NCBI GenBank assembly: GCA_003612625.1
Contig: RAZJ01000024.1
Coordinates: 1-41,709, forward strand
Direction: 5' to 3'
Length of the DNA: 41,709 nucleotides
Source of the DNA: a bacterium 1XD42-1
GTDB taxonomy: Bacteria; Bacillota; Clostridia; Oscillospirales; Ruminococcaceae
The notes beneath the pieces are model-generated. The model was not told the origin of the DNA. It did not search any database and saw only the letters and a program-made list of their open reading frames with translations. Positions 31,975-39,303 of this stretch are shown one piece after another. The position numbers and the translations under genes are program-made. Position 1 is the first letter of the stretch; each line of letters begins with the position of its first letter.

Positions 31975-33088
31975 ATGGAAGAAACAAAAACACAATTACA
32001 GTTGATTAAATTGTCAGAAATACAGTCGCAGGAAGTTTCTTGGCTGTGGTTTCCATTTATCCCCTATGGCAAGCTGACAATCATACAAGGCGATCCGGGT
32101 GACGGAAAGACAACATTTATTCTGAACATAGCGGCAAAACTGTCTAAGGGAGAAAGTTTAGACGGTGGAATGAATCTTACAGAGCCTTTGAATGTAATCT
32201 ATCAGAGTGCGGAGGACGGTCTTGCCGATACGGTCAAGCCCCGATTGGAACAGGCAGGGGCAGACTGTGAGAAAATCTCTGTCATTGATGAAAAGATAAA
32301 ATCCCTTTCCATGATAGATGAGCGCTTGGAAGAAGCTGTTATAAAGACGGGCGCAAAACTGCTGATTTTAGACCCGATACAAGCCTATTTGGGCGGTGGT
32401 ATGGATAATGAACAAATCCAACAAGTTGGATTGGCGAATGAAGCAAGGGATATGACAAAGAAACTGGCGGCACTGGCAGAGAAATACCAGTGTGCGATTG
32501 TCCTTGGAGCCGATTGGGAAAATCGGCTTGGGCATAATGAACAATGCGAACGAAGTTCGCATCAGCGGTAGGAAATAAGGCGGCATACCGGGGAATGGGT
32601 TCGATTGATTTCCGCGAGTAATGAGCCAAGCGCGGGCGCTTGTACACGCATTTGGCGAATACCGCGAGAGCCTCGGACTTGTCCGAGGCTTTGCAGTCGC
32701 AAGAAGCGTTCTCTTAGTTGGCAGAGTAGAGGGAGAAGAAAATATAAGGGCTGTGGTGCAGATTAAAAACAACCTTGCGGCGTTCGGACACCCGAAAGCA
32801 TTTGCACTGTCGGAGGATGGGTTTCAATGGTTAGGAGATTATGAGATTACCGCTGATGAAGTCTTAGGCGGCATTGCTCCAAAAGCAAATAAAATGGAAC
32901 TGGCGAAGCGTCTGCTTCGGGAACTGGCAGAAACAAACAATGCCATGCAGAGCAATGAGATTTTCAATCTAGCGGACGAACAAGGCATATCGAAGCGGAC
33001 ACTGGAAAATGCGAAGAAAGAGTTAGGTGTCCGGGCAAAGCGCATAAACAACACATGGTATTGGGAACTGGATAAAATCAGACAGTGA
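31975..33088 (+). pseudogene. RepA-type AAA ATPase (replicative helicase-like), broken by palindromic insertions
   Basis: This is a RepA/DnaB-like hexameric ATPase that many mobilizable Firmicute elements carry. The start is ATG 31975 with GGAGGG 6 bp upstream. The N-terminal half is intact: Walker A GDPGDGKTT (Lys45) and Walker B LLILDPIQAYLG. At CAIVL (about 32505) the frame is disturbed and ends at 32571; the C-terminal half (ARSVLLVGRVEGEENIRAVVQIKNNLAAFG...NNTWYWELDKIRQ) continues in the next frame to 33088. Between them family-like pieces (GH, AAYRGMGSIDF) are separated by extra DNA at 32508-32529, 32544-32562 and 32611-32690, each made of perfect palindromes. The reading frame is lost, so a single full protein is unlikely. 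Confidence 0.75.
32508..32690. repeat. Cluster of four perfect palindromes inside the ATPase gene
   Basis: Stems: 32508-32515/32521-32528 (8 bp, loop GGGAA); 32544-32551/32555-32562 (8 bp, loop GAA); 32627-32633/32636-32642 (7 bp, loop GG); 32669-32678/32681-32690 (10 bp, loop TT). CCGCGAG is repeated at 32612-32618 and 32662-32668. All sit in segments that look like insertions into a conserved coding region. Confidence 0.8.
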
Positions 33089-33437
33089 CGGACAGGCAAG
33101 GTAACAGCGCAACAATGCAGGGTATTAGAATTTTGCAGTCTTGGAATTGCGTTCTTGAAGATTGCAAGGTTGCAAAAATTATAGACATTGCAATGTTGCG
33201 CTGTTGGGAGAGAGCCGGAAAGCGGCGGTATCAAGGCGGCGAAAAGCCGCCCCGTCCGTTAGGACGGTATGCTGTCCAACGGACAGCTTGCCCCCGGCAG
33301 GGCGCAAAACCCGCTTGCGGGTTGCATTTTTGTTGGCGTAGCTGACAAAAGTGCTTTTGCGTTACTTTCGCAGAAAGTAACAAAGGCTATGCGCCGTGTC
33401 CGGCGCTCATTACCCGATAGGGAGAAAGGGAAATTTA
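33089..33437 (+). other. Probable oriT region with five tandem hairpins
   Basis: A 349-bp GC-rich gap between the ATPase and relaxase genes without a convincing gene. Perfect hairpins follow one another: 33235-33240/33246-33251, 33252-33257/33262-33267, 33271-33277/33281-33287, 33308-33314/33317-33323 and 33361-33369/33373-33381. A hairpin-rich segment directly upstream of a MobA/MobL relaxase gene is the usual place of oriT. The nick site cannot be identified. Confidence 0.6.
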
Positions 33438-34806
33438 TTGAAGCGGACAATCAGCGTTATGACAGGGAAAGGCTCTGTCAACCATAACAGCAGAAAATTC
33501 CATGCAAAGAACACTGACCCGGAGCGGAGTTGTCTGAATGTGGAATACTGCAATGAAAATATCAAGGACGTATACCATGAATTATTTGATGAAGCGCTTG
33601 CCCGGTACAATAAAAAGCAGACCAGAAGTGACCGCATAATTGATGATTATTATGAGAAAATCTGTTCCGGCAAACAGGAAAAGCCGTTCCATGAGATTAT
33701 TTTGCAAATTGGGAATAAAGACGATATGGGAGCAAAGACAGAGGAAGGACAGCTTGCGGCAAAGATACTTGATAAATATATGCAGGACTTCCAACAGCGC
33801 AATCCTACCTTGAGGGTGTTCTCTGCCTATCTCCATATGGACGAAGCCACGCCACATCTGCATATAGATTTTATACCCTATACGACTGGAAGCAAGCGGG
33901 GGCTTGAAACAAGGGTATATTAAAAAAGGCACTGGCAGAACTTGGCTTTAAAGGCGGCACAAGGAGCGAAACAGAGCGTAACCAGTGGGTAGAGGCAGAA
34001 AAGGAACGGCTTGCGGAGATTATGTTACAACATGGTATTGAGTGGGAGAAAAAGGGAACACATGAGAAACATTTATCCGTTTTGGATTTTGAGAAAAAGG
34101 AGCGTGCAAAAGAAGTTGCCGAACTGGAGCAGACAATTTCCGGCAGTAAAGAGGAATTATCCTCTATTCTTCATCAGCAGATAACAGCAGGACAGGAAAC
34201 GGAACAGATACGGAAAGAGGGCGAAGCAATCCGACAGGAAGTATCAGAACTTTCCGCTACCAATTATCTGCTCAAAGAACAGACGGAACTACTGGCAGGA
34301 GATAAAGAAAAACTAATATCCGAAAATGAAAAGTTGGAGAAACAGCAGAAAAAGTTACAGCAGGAAATCAACAAAATGGTACAGTCAAAAGAGGATATTG
34401 AGCGCAATATTCACGCCTATGATGAAGATGTGAAATGGCAGTTGGCAGAGCCGGGGGCATTAATGAGCGCAAAAGCATACCGGGATAAAAAGGCTTTACC
34501 GCTTGTGGAGAAATTGAAAGAAGTGGTAAAAAATCTGACTATCAAATGCGTACAGCTTGCAGAACAAAGCAAGAAGCTGACCATCAAAGTGGACGGACAA
34601 CAGAAACAGATTAGCCGCTTGACAGATAAAGTCATGGAGCAGAGCGACACCATAGACCGATTGCAGGAAAAAGCGTCTGATTTGGGGCGGTTGGAGCGTC
34701 ATTTCGGAAGGAACAGGTACAGTCGATAGTAGAACGGTCAAAGGTATTAGAACAGGCAGAAAAGGCAAAAAAACGCCCAAAACGTGTCTTTGAAATGAGC
34801 CGATAG
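33438..34806 (+). pseudogene. MobA/MobL-family relaxase with two frameshifts
   Basis: Conjugative relaxases of this (MobQ-type) family nick oriT and lead the DNA strand into a recipient. The N-terminal part reads KRTISVMTGKGSVNHNSRKFHAKNTDPERS and contains the metal-binding histidine motif HMDEATPHLHIDFIPY. After GLETRVY a stop occurs at 33921; the family sequence LKKALAELGFKGGTRSETERNQW resumes one frame back, consistent with a 1-base loss near 33918. The long coiled-coil C-terminal part runs until about 34707, where a second 1-base loss shifts to the frame ending KRVFEMSR at 34804-34806. The start is probably TTG 33438 (GAAAGGG 7 bp upstream); ATG 33459 is an alternative. Nicking activity might survive in the 161-residue first piece. 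Confidence 0.82.
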
Positions 34807-34825
34807 GAAAGGGGAATTGGTAGAT

Positions 34826-35140
34826 ATGACCGATATGGAAAAGAAAGTTATGATACGGCTGTGTGCTAAAATCGTAGCAGATACAGACCTTTACGAAACA
34901 GATAAGGAAGTGCAAAATCTGATAGACTGGGTGTGCCTGTCGGAGCAGATAAAGGAAAACAATAATACAATCCGCAATCTGACCGGGGAATATAAGAAGA
35001 TAGAGCCTGATTGCCAGGGGGGAGTGCGGGCGCAGTTGGAGCGAATGAAAGAACTCTGCAAAGAGCGTAATAATCTGTATGAAAAACAAAACGATTTGAA
35101 AGGGCAGAAACAGCAGATAGAGAGGGCATTGGAGAGATAA
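34826..35140 (+). CDS. Conserved hypothetical accessory protein of the mobilization region
   Basis: A 104-residue acidic-basic, mostly helical protein (MTDMEKKVMIRLCAKIVADTDLYETDKEVQNLIDWV, then a coiled coil QIKENNNTIRNLTGEYKKIEP and a Lys/Gln-rich C-terminus). I know no function for it. It lies 19 bp after the relaxase gene, with AAAGGGG 11 bp before the ATG, and ends just before the operon terminator, so it is probably co-expressed with the relaxase. Confidence 0.65.
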   Translation: MTDMEKKVMIRLCAKIVADTDLYETDKEVQNLIDWVCLSEQIKENNNTIRNLTGEYKKIEPDCQGGVRAQLERMKELCKERNNLYEKQNDLKGQKQQIERALER

Positions 35141-35148
35141 AAAATGTG

Positions 35149-35180
35149 GGGCGTGGCGGTTGCTATGCCCTATATTTTAT
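35149..35180 (+). terminator. Terminator of the int-mob operon
   Basis: A 9-bp stem with two G-T wobbles (35149-35157 with 35162-35170, loop GGTT) followed by TATATTTTAT. Confidence 0.6.
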
Positions 35181-35242
35181 AATAGTGAATAAAGAGTGAA
35201 CGTGATATAATCAAATGGAGAAATCAGGAGTGAGGGAATAAC

Positions 35243-35869
35243 GTGAATAAGAAAACAGAAGAATCAAGAATTGCATACAATAAAATAGCATCTGAATATG
35301 ATGCGTCAAGGGAAGGACAATATACAAGATTTCATATTATGGAACTATCTAACACTATAGATTTGCATGAGGGTAATGTTGTCCTTGATGTTGCATGTGG
35401 AAATGGAACTCTGCTGCGAGAATTATCGAAAAAAGCAAAAATCAAAGCAAATGGAATAGATATATCTGAGAACATGATTTGTTCTGCAAAGATGCGATAC
35501 CCTAATATGAGTTTTGAGGTTAAACCATGCTATCCGCTTGAATGGAGTAATGAAAGTGTTGATGTTATAACTGTATGTTGTGCGTTTCATCATTTTGACA
35601 ATCCGAAAGGTTTTGTAAATGAGTGCAAAAGAGTTTTAAAGAAAAACGGTACAGTGTATATAGCTGATCCTAATTTTGGGGCAGTAGTCAGATTTATAGC
35701 AAATAAATTTTGCTTTCCCTTTTCAAAAAGTGGAGATATAAGAATATATAGCAAAAAAGAGTTAGAGGAAATCTTTTACAACTGCGGATTTAAAACAGTG
35801 CAGGTTTATAGAAAAGGGGCAGGGGTGTTTCTTAAAGCTGAAAAATCAGCATCAAATTTTCGTCTGTAA
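35243..35869 (+). CDS. Class I SAM-dependent methyltransferase
   Basis: A 208-residue UbiE/Methyltransf_11-type enzyme. Motif I is VVLDVACGNGTLLREL (about 46-61); later NGIDISEN, ESVDVITVCCAFHHFDNPKGFVNECKRVLKKNGTVYIADP, and a C-terminal ELEEIFYNCGFKTVQVYRKG. The start is GTG with GAGG about 7-8 bp upstream. TATAAT at 35206-35211 may be its -10 box. It is cargo of the island, after the mobilization operon. The substrate is unknown; small molecules are typical. Confidence 0.88.
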   Translation: MNKKTEESRIAYNKIASEYDASREGQYTRFHIMELSNTIDLHEGNVVLDVACGNGTLLRELSKKAKIKANGIDISENMICSAKMRYPNMSFEVKPCYPLEWSNESVDVITVCCAFHHFDNPKGFVNECKRVLKKNGTVYIADPNFGAVVRFIANKFCFPFSKSGDIRIYSKKELEEIFYNCGFKTVQVYRKGAGVFLKAEKSASNFRL

Positions 35870-35904
35870 GAAAGGTAGAATATTTTTCCTTAGTAATGAT
35901 TTGA

Positions 35905-35924
35905 ACATGGTGCTAGCACCATGT
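35905..35924. promoter_or_regulatory. Perfect 20-bp palindrome, candidate operator
   Basis: ACATGGTGCTAGCACCATGT is fully self-complementary with no spacer, the style of dimeric repressor sites such as TetR-type operators. It lies upstream of the yjdF riboswitch. A further stem-loop TTGCTACA-TTTT-TGTAGCAA is at 35981-36000. No matching regulator gene is nearby. Confidence 0.55.
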
Positions 35925-36021
35925 AAGTTAATTCGGATAAGGGAAATGTGATAATGTGGCAGTTCACACTATTAAACGAATTGCTACATTTTTGTAGCAA
36001 AATAAGCGGTTATGTGGAGGG

Positions 36022-36115
36022 GCAAAGATAAAAACACAACGCAAGGTAATCTTGCAGAACTGGTAGGTAGTTCAGTCGCACCGATTTGGTGTAAGTAGCC
36101 CTCCCTCCTTAGGGT
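36022..36115 (+). ncRNA. yjdF-motif riboswitch (azaaromatic-responsive)
   Basis: The leader of yjdF contains CGCAAGGTAATCTTGCAGAAC followed by TGGTAGGTAGTTCAGTC and a pyrimidine-rich CCCTCCCTCC segment. These conserved blocks match, from memory, the yjdF RNA motif, which binds azaaromatic compounds and turns on yjdF. It lies 45-140 nt before the yjdF start, the normal place. Exact ends are estimated. Confidence 0.75.
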
Positions 36116-36159
36116 CGTCCGTTCTTTGTACATTACAGTCATTTTAAGGAGGAATTGTC

Positions 36160-36561
36160 ATGGACAAAGTATCGGGCAGACTGACAGTATTTTTTGAGGA
36201 ACCATTTTGGATAGGTATTTTTGAACGAATATCAGAAGGTAAATTATCTGTATGTAAGGTTACATTTGGTGCAGAACCCAAAGACTATGAAATATATGAT
36301 TTCGTTCTGAAAAATTACTATCGGCTGCGATTTAGTCCGGCTGTGGCAACTGATGTAAAAGAAACAGGTCGCAATCCTAAACGGGTACAGCGTGAAGTAC
36401 GAAAACAGATACAGAATACCGGGATAGGAACAAAGTCGCAACAGGCTTTGAAATTACAGCAGGAACAGTTGAAAACTGAGCGCAACACTGTGAGCCGAGA
36501 ACAGCGGGAAGCGGAGAAACAACGGCAGTTTGAAATGAAACAGCAGAAAAGAAAAGCATAG
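36160..36561 (+). CDS. yjdF: YjdF family protein (DUF2992)
   Basis: A 133-residue protein nearly identical in pattern to YjdF: MDKVSGRLTVFFEEPFWIGIFERISEGKLSVCKVTFGAEPKDYEIYDFVLKNYYRLRFSP, then a basic, coiled-coil tail (NPKRVQREVRKQIQNTGIGTKSQQALKLQQEQ...QREAEKQRQFEMKQQKRK). Its molecular role is unknown, but control by an azaaromatic-sensing riboswitch points to protection from toxic aromatic heterocycles. AAGGAGG lies 7-8 bp upstream. Here it is cargo of the guaA island. Confidence 0.92.
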   Translation: MDKVSGRLTVFFEEPFWIGIFERISEGKLSVCKVTFGAEPKDYEIYDFVLKNYYRLRFSPAVATDVKETGRNPKRVQREVRKQIQNTGIGTKSQQALKLQQEQLKTERNTVSREQREAEKQRQFEMKQQKRKA

Positions 36562-36630
36562 GGGCAGGTAATAATTCACTTAAATTTTATTTTAATTATA
36601 TGTAAGAAATGTATATTAAATAATGGATAA

Positions 36631-36659
36631 TTGACATATACAAGATATAGTGGTAACAT
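36631..36659 (+). promoter_or_regulatory. Promoter of the dUTPase-like membrane protein gene
   Basis: TTGACA (36631-36636), 17 bp, TAACAT (36654-36659). The transcribed leader would be about 100 nt. Confidence 0.65.
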
Positions 36660-36763
36660 GACGCTATTGATACAAGAAAAAGTATGTAGATCAGTCCGCT
36701 TTATTGTACATATGATGTGCTATTATAGCAAATAGTAGATTATCTAGTATAAGGAGCGAACAA

Positions 36764-37741
36764 ATGCAGGGGGAAAAAGGAATGGCAGAAACAATTACGG
36801 GAATCAAGATTAAGAATCTGGTCGAAGAAGGTAAAATAATTGAAAATGGTTCAATTAGTAATTGTGGTGCATTAAAGTATGATTTTACTTTGAGTGATGA
36901 AATCTTAAAATCAGATTTTAGTACACCTATAAAGTTTGATGAATTATCAGTAGAAGAACGTAGAAAGGCATTAATACAACCGGGAGAGGTAGTTTATGTT
37001 TTAACAAAGGAGAAAGTTAATCTTCCTTCTAATATGTACATGAGCCTTAGTGCTAATAGAGGGATGTCAGAATATGGCGTTTTGACTTTGGGAGGTTTTG
37101 CAGTAGATCCTGGATATTCAGGGCGATTGATGTTTGGATTATATAATTATTCAAGCACCCCTTTTACATTAATACCAAATTCTAAGTTGATAGGAGGCAT
37201 TTTTTATCAGCTAAGTGAAAATGAGGTTATAGATACGGAACTTATGGAGAGACCTAAGCCGATTGATGCATTTCCGGCAAGACTAGTCAGTATTATAAGT
37301 AAATATTCTCCAACTGGAATGAGTTCTTTGGATGAATCAATTAAAGCTATATCAAAACAGATGGAGGCGTTAAAAGAGGACTTTAACAAAAATAAAGATG
37401 AGTTATTTAGTTTAAGGCATCTAGTGCAAGATACACAAGAACAGACTAACCGTACAAGTAGAACGGTGCAGGATTTGTCAAGCAATGTTGCTGAATTAAC
37501 TAATTCTGTGAAAGATTTAAAATTAGAGGTTTCAGATTTAAAAGATGTACTTAAAGATGAAATTAAATTGCGTCAAGATATGCGAGGAGATTTAGAGAAA
37601 CAGATAGAATTAGTTACAAAGAGTGTAGATAGAAAACTTATATTTTTAAAGGGTGCTCTTTGGACTTTATCTGCATTAGTAGGTGTGCTGGGAACTTTAT
37701 TGACATGCTGGGCAAATGGATGGTTGAAATTTGGTGGTTAA
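36764..37741 (+). CDS. dUTPase/dCTP-deaminase-fold protein with coiled coil and C-terminal membrane anchor
   Basis: A 325-residue protein. Residues about 10-160 resemble the dUTPase/dCTP-deaminase (DCD) fold: IQPGEVVYVLTKEKVNLPSNMYMSLSANRGMSEYGVLTLGGFAVDPGYSGRLMFGLYN and KLIGGIFYQL correspond to motifs II-IV of DCD proteins. Asp115 in AVDPGYSG is conserved. The deaminase catalytic Glu (LEL-x-N in DCD) appears to be Gly125 in LMFGLYN, so deamination is doubtful. Residues 185-292 form a long heptad coiled coil (SKQMEALKEDF to EKQIELVTKSVD), and 293-316 a single membrane helix. AAGGAG is 7-8 bp upstream. Nucleotide-depleting DCD/dUTPase enzymes are known phage-defence effectors; a membrane-anchored coiled-coil version is unusual. 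Function is inferred. Confidence 0.72.
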   Translation: MQGEKGMAETITGIKIKNLVEEGKIIENGSISNCGALKYDFTLSDEILKSDFSTPIKFDELSVEERRKALIQPGEVVYVLTKEKVNLPSNMYMSLSANRGMSEYGVLTLGGFAVDPGYSGRLMFGLYNYSSTPFTLIPNSKLIGGIFYQLSENEVIDTELMERPKPIDAFPARLVSIISKYSPTGMSSLDESIKAISKQMEALKEDFNKNKDELFSLRHLVQDTQEQTNRTSRTVQDLSSNVAELTNSVKDLKLEVSDLKDVLKDEIKLRQDMRGDLEKQIELVTKSVDRKLIFLKGALWTLSALVGVLGTLLTCWANGWLKFGG

Positions 37742-38015
37742 TATGGAGTCGAATATGAAGATGGATATGTAAACAAAAAATAATGTATAGACGTTGAGAG
37801 TATTTGGCCAAAAATTATAAATATGATATAGGTTTCACTAACATTATGAAAGGAACGGGCGCAGTATAAATATGGCAGTTAAGAAGAAAAACTGTGATAC
37901 CCGTATGATACCTGTTTGCTTTGAAACTGTAAATACGGCGTAAAATATGAATATTATAGCTATAAAAATCCTTAAAAAGCAATCAGATATTTAACAATTA
38001 TGTTATGGATGTAGG
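37742..38015. other. Right-end noncoding region of the guaA island
   Basis: AT-rich DNA without a convincing gene. It contains the arm-site-like repeat at 37894-37913 and ends at the attR-like repeat. A 23-codon ORF from 37872 reads across the repeat but lacks a good RBS. Confidence 0.5.
37894..37913 (+). repeat. Arm-site-like repeat, right (GTGATACC-N5-GATACCT)
   Basis: Same motif, gap and orientation as 27519-27538 at the left end of the island. Probable integrase/Xis arm site. Confidence 0.55.
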
Positions 38016-38028
38016 GAGTTCGAATAGT
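38016..38028 (+). repeat. attR-like direct repeat of the guaA 3' end
   Basis: GAGTTCGAATAGT, identical to 27449-27461. It marks the right boundary of the first island and the left boundary of the next integrase-bearing element. Confidence 0.8.
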
Positions 38029-38035
38029 CGGAGCT

Positions 38036-38082
38036 AAGCCGCAAAGCCCGTAAACACTAGGGTTTGGCGGCTTTTTCTCTTT
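38036..38082 (+). terminator. Second guaA-type terminator, just right of the attR-like repeat
   Basis: AAGCCGC (38036-38042) pairs with GCGGCTT (38067-38073), with further partial pairing inside, followed by TTTTTCTCTTTCTC. Its position relative to the att core equals that of 27470-27508. Confidence 0.7.
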
Positions 38083-38085
38083 CTC

Positions 38086-38104
38086 ATTGCATTACGATTG
38101 CATT
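38086..38104. repeat. Short direct repeat near the second integrase
   Basis: ATTGCATT occurs twice (38086-38093 and 38097-38104), 11 bp apart, between the att repeat and the int stop. It could be an arm site of the second integrase. Confidence 0.35.
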
Positions 38105-38107
38105 TTT

Positions 38108-39292
38108 CTATTCAACCTCTCTGTGATAGATTGCGGTGTGCTGATTGCTTGTGTAATCTGCAATGCTGTGTGAAGCGGGTGTGTATGTCAGCACGCCCGT
38201 TAATTTATTGGCAACTTCAAGATTGCTGTTAGGGTACAAATGCCCGTATGTTCCTAAAGTGGTCTGTATCTTCTCATGCCCTAGACGCTCTTTAATCAAA
38301 AGCGGGTTTTCTCCCATGCTGATTAAGAGGGAAGCGTGGGAATGTCGTAACGCATGGATTTTGATACGGTGTACGCCTGCAAGCCCGGCAAGTTTCTCTA
38401 AGGCTCTTGGAAGCGTGTGCTTACTGGTCGGAATACTGTTGTAGCTCAACACCAGATTGCAGCCTTTCAGTACCTTTTGCTGAACCTCACGCCACGCCTG
38501 CAACTCTCTTATGGTGTCCGTGTCGATATAGATTGTGCGGACGCTTGCCTGCGTCTTTGGCTCAACAAACTTGTAATCGTCCATTGATTTATAGTACAGG
38601 GTTTTTGTAATGCTTAAAAGCCCCGTTTCAAAATCAATGTCAGACCATTGCAGGGCGGCGGCTTCGCCTATCCTCATGCCCGTCATAAACAGCAGCCAAA
38701 AGGAAATGAAAAGGTAGTGTTCGTAATAATCGCCTTTGTAGAGCAGGGAAATCACTTTCTGAAATTCCTCCAACGTCCAGAAGTCAACCTTTGTCTTTTT
38801 GCTCTTGATGTTCCCTATCATGCGTGACGGGTTTTTCTTTGCAATCCCTAAAACGATAGCCCGGTCAAATGCGATAGAGAGCATACCCTGTACGATACGG
38901 ATATAGTTAGGGCTGAACTCCTTTGCAAGTTCCAGTTGCCAGTTCTGCACGTTGATAGGCTCTATCTCGTCCGTTGCCATTTTGTAGAAGTATGCAAAAT
39001 GTTTCTGAATGGTGGAACGGCGGTTTAAGTAGGTGCTTTCCTTTACCTGCGTTTTATACCACGGCAGGTAGGTTTCTTCAATGAACGTCTGAAAAGAAAT
39101 CGTTTCTTTTTTGGCAGTCAGTTCTTCGGTGGAAGTGAGGACAAGTTTTGAATATTCCTCCCGTGCTTCCTTTTTTGTCTTAAAGCCGCTTCGGTATTTC
39201 TGGATTTGTTTACCTGTTATCGGATTGTAGCCTAAGTTTGCTCTAAAATAATAAGTTCCGTTATCTGCTTTCTTGATTGGGTCTTTCGCCAT
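38108..39292 (-). CDS. int: Tyrosine integrase of a guaA-associated Tn5801-like element
   Basis: A 394-residue tyrosine recombinase, only distantly similar to the island integrase at 30403. The N-terminal arm-binding domain reads ADNGTYYFRANLGYNPITGKQIQKYRSGFKTKKEAREEY. The catalytic residues are Arg207 (TGMRIGE), His313 and Arg316 (HALRHSH), His339 (LGHE) and Tyr349 (LGTYGHLYP). A longer open frame starts 12 codons earlier, but AAGGAGTGAG just before this ATG fixes the start. It lies about 80 bp from the guaA-type att repeat and is preceded by a DUF3173 gene, as in Tn5801-like elements. It looks intact. Confidence 0.9.
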   Translation of the reverse strand: MAKDPIKKADNGTYYFRANLGYNPITGKQIQKYRSGFKTKKEAREEYSKLVLTSTEELTAKKETISFQTFIEETYLPWYKTQVKESTYLNRRSTIQKHFAYFYKMATDEIEPINVQNWQLELAKEFSPNYIRIVQGMLSIAFDRAIVLGIAKKNPSRMIGNIKSKKTKVDFWTLEEFQKVISLLYKGDYYEHYLFISFWLLFMTGMRIGEAAALQWSDIDFETGLLSITKTLYYKSMDDYKFVEPKTQASVRTIYIDTDTIRELQAWREVQQKVLKGCNLVLSYNSIPTSKHTLPRALEKLAGLAGVHRIKIHALRHSHASLLISMGENPLLIKERLGHEKIQTTLGTYGHLYPNSNLEVANKLTGVLTYTPASHSIADYTSNQHTAIYHREVE

Positions 39293-39303
39293 AATCTCAC
39301 TCC

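Larger units (their letters stand above)
27449..38028. mobile_element. Integrative mobilizable island at the guaA 3' end
   Basis: About 10.6 kb bounded by 13-bp direct repeats. It encodes a complete tyrosine integrase and xis-like protein, a MobC-like protein, a replication ATPase, a MobA/MobL relaxase and a palindrome-rich oriT-like region, but no type IV secretion genes. It is therefore a mobilizable, not self-transmissible, element. Cargo: PD-(D/E)XK membrane protein with XRE regulator, two acetyltransferases, a SAM methyltransferase, YjdF with riboswitch, and a dUTPase-like membrane protein. The replication ATPase and relaxase are both frameshifted, so it probably cannot be mobilized by its own proteins, although int and xis look intact. 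Confidence 0.8.

Noticed and set aside
33085-33345. 86-codon plus-strand ORF in the oriT-like region
   Set aside because: It crosses tandem hairpins, lacks a good RBS and has no recognisable domain.
33921-33930. A AAA AAG slippery heptamer in the relaxase gene as a programmed -1 frameshift
   Set aside because: The in-frame TAA comes before the A-run, so ribosomes would stop first; a 1-base loss fits better, and a second shift occurs without any slippery site.
37872-37943. 23-codon ORF near the right end of the island
   Set aside because: No suitable RBS and it reads through the arm-site-like repeat; coding is unsupported.
38016-38028. T-loop-like GTTCGAAT suggesting a tRNA 3' end at the island boundary
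   Set aside because: The flanks do not form an acceptor or T stem, and the identical bases are the end of the guaA coding sequence.
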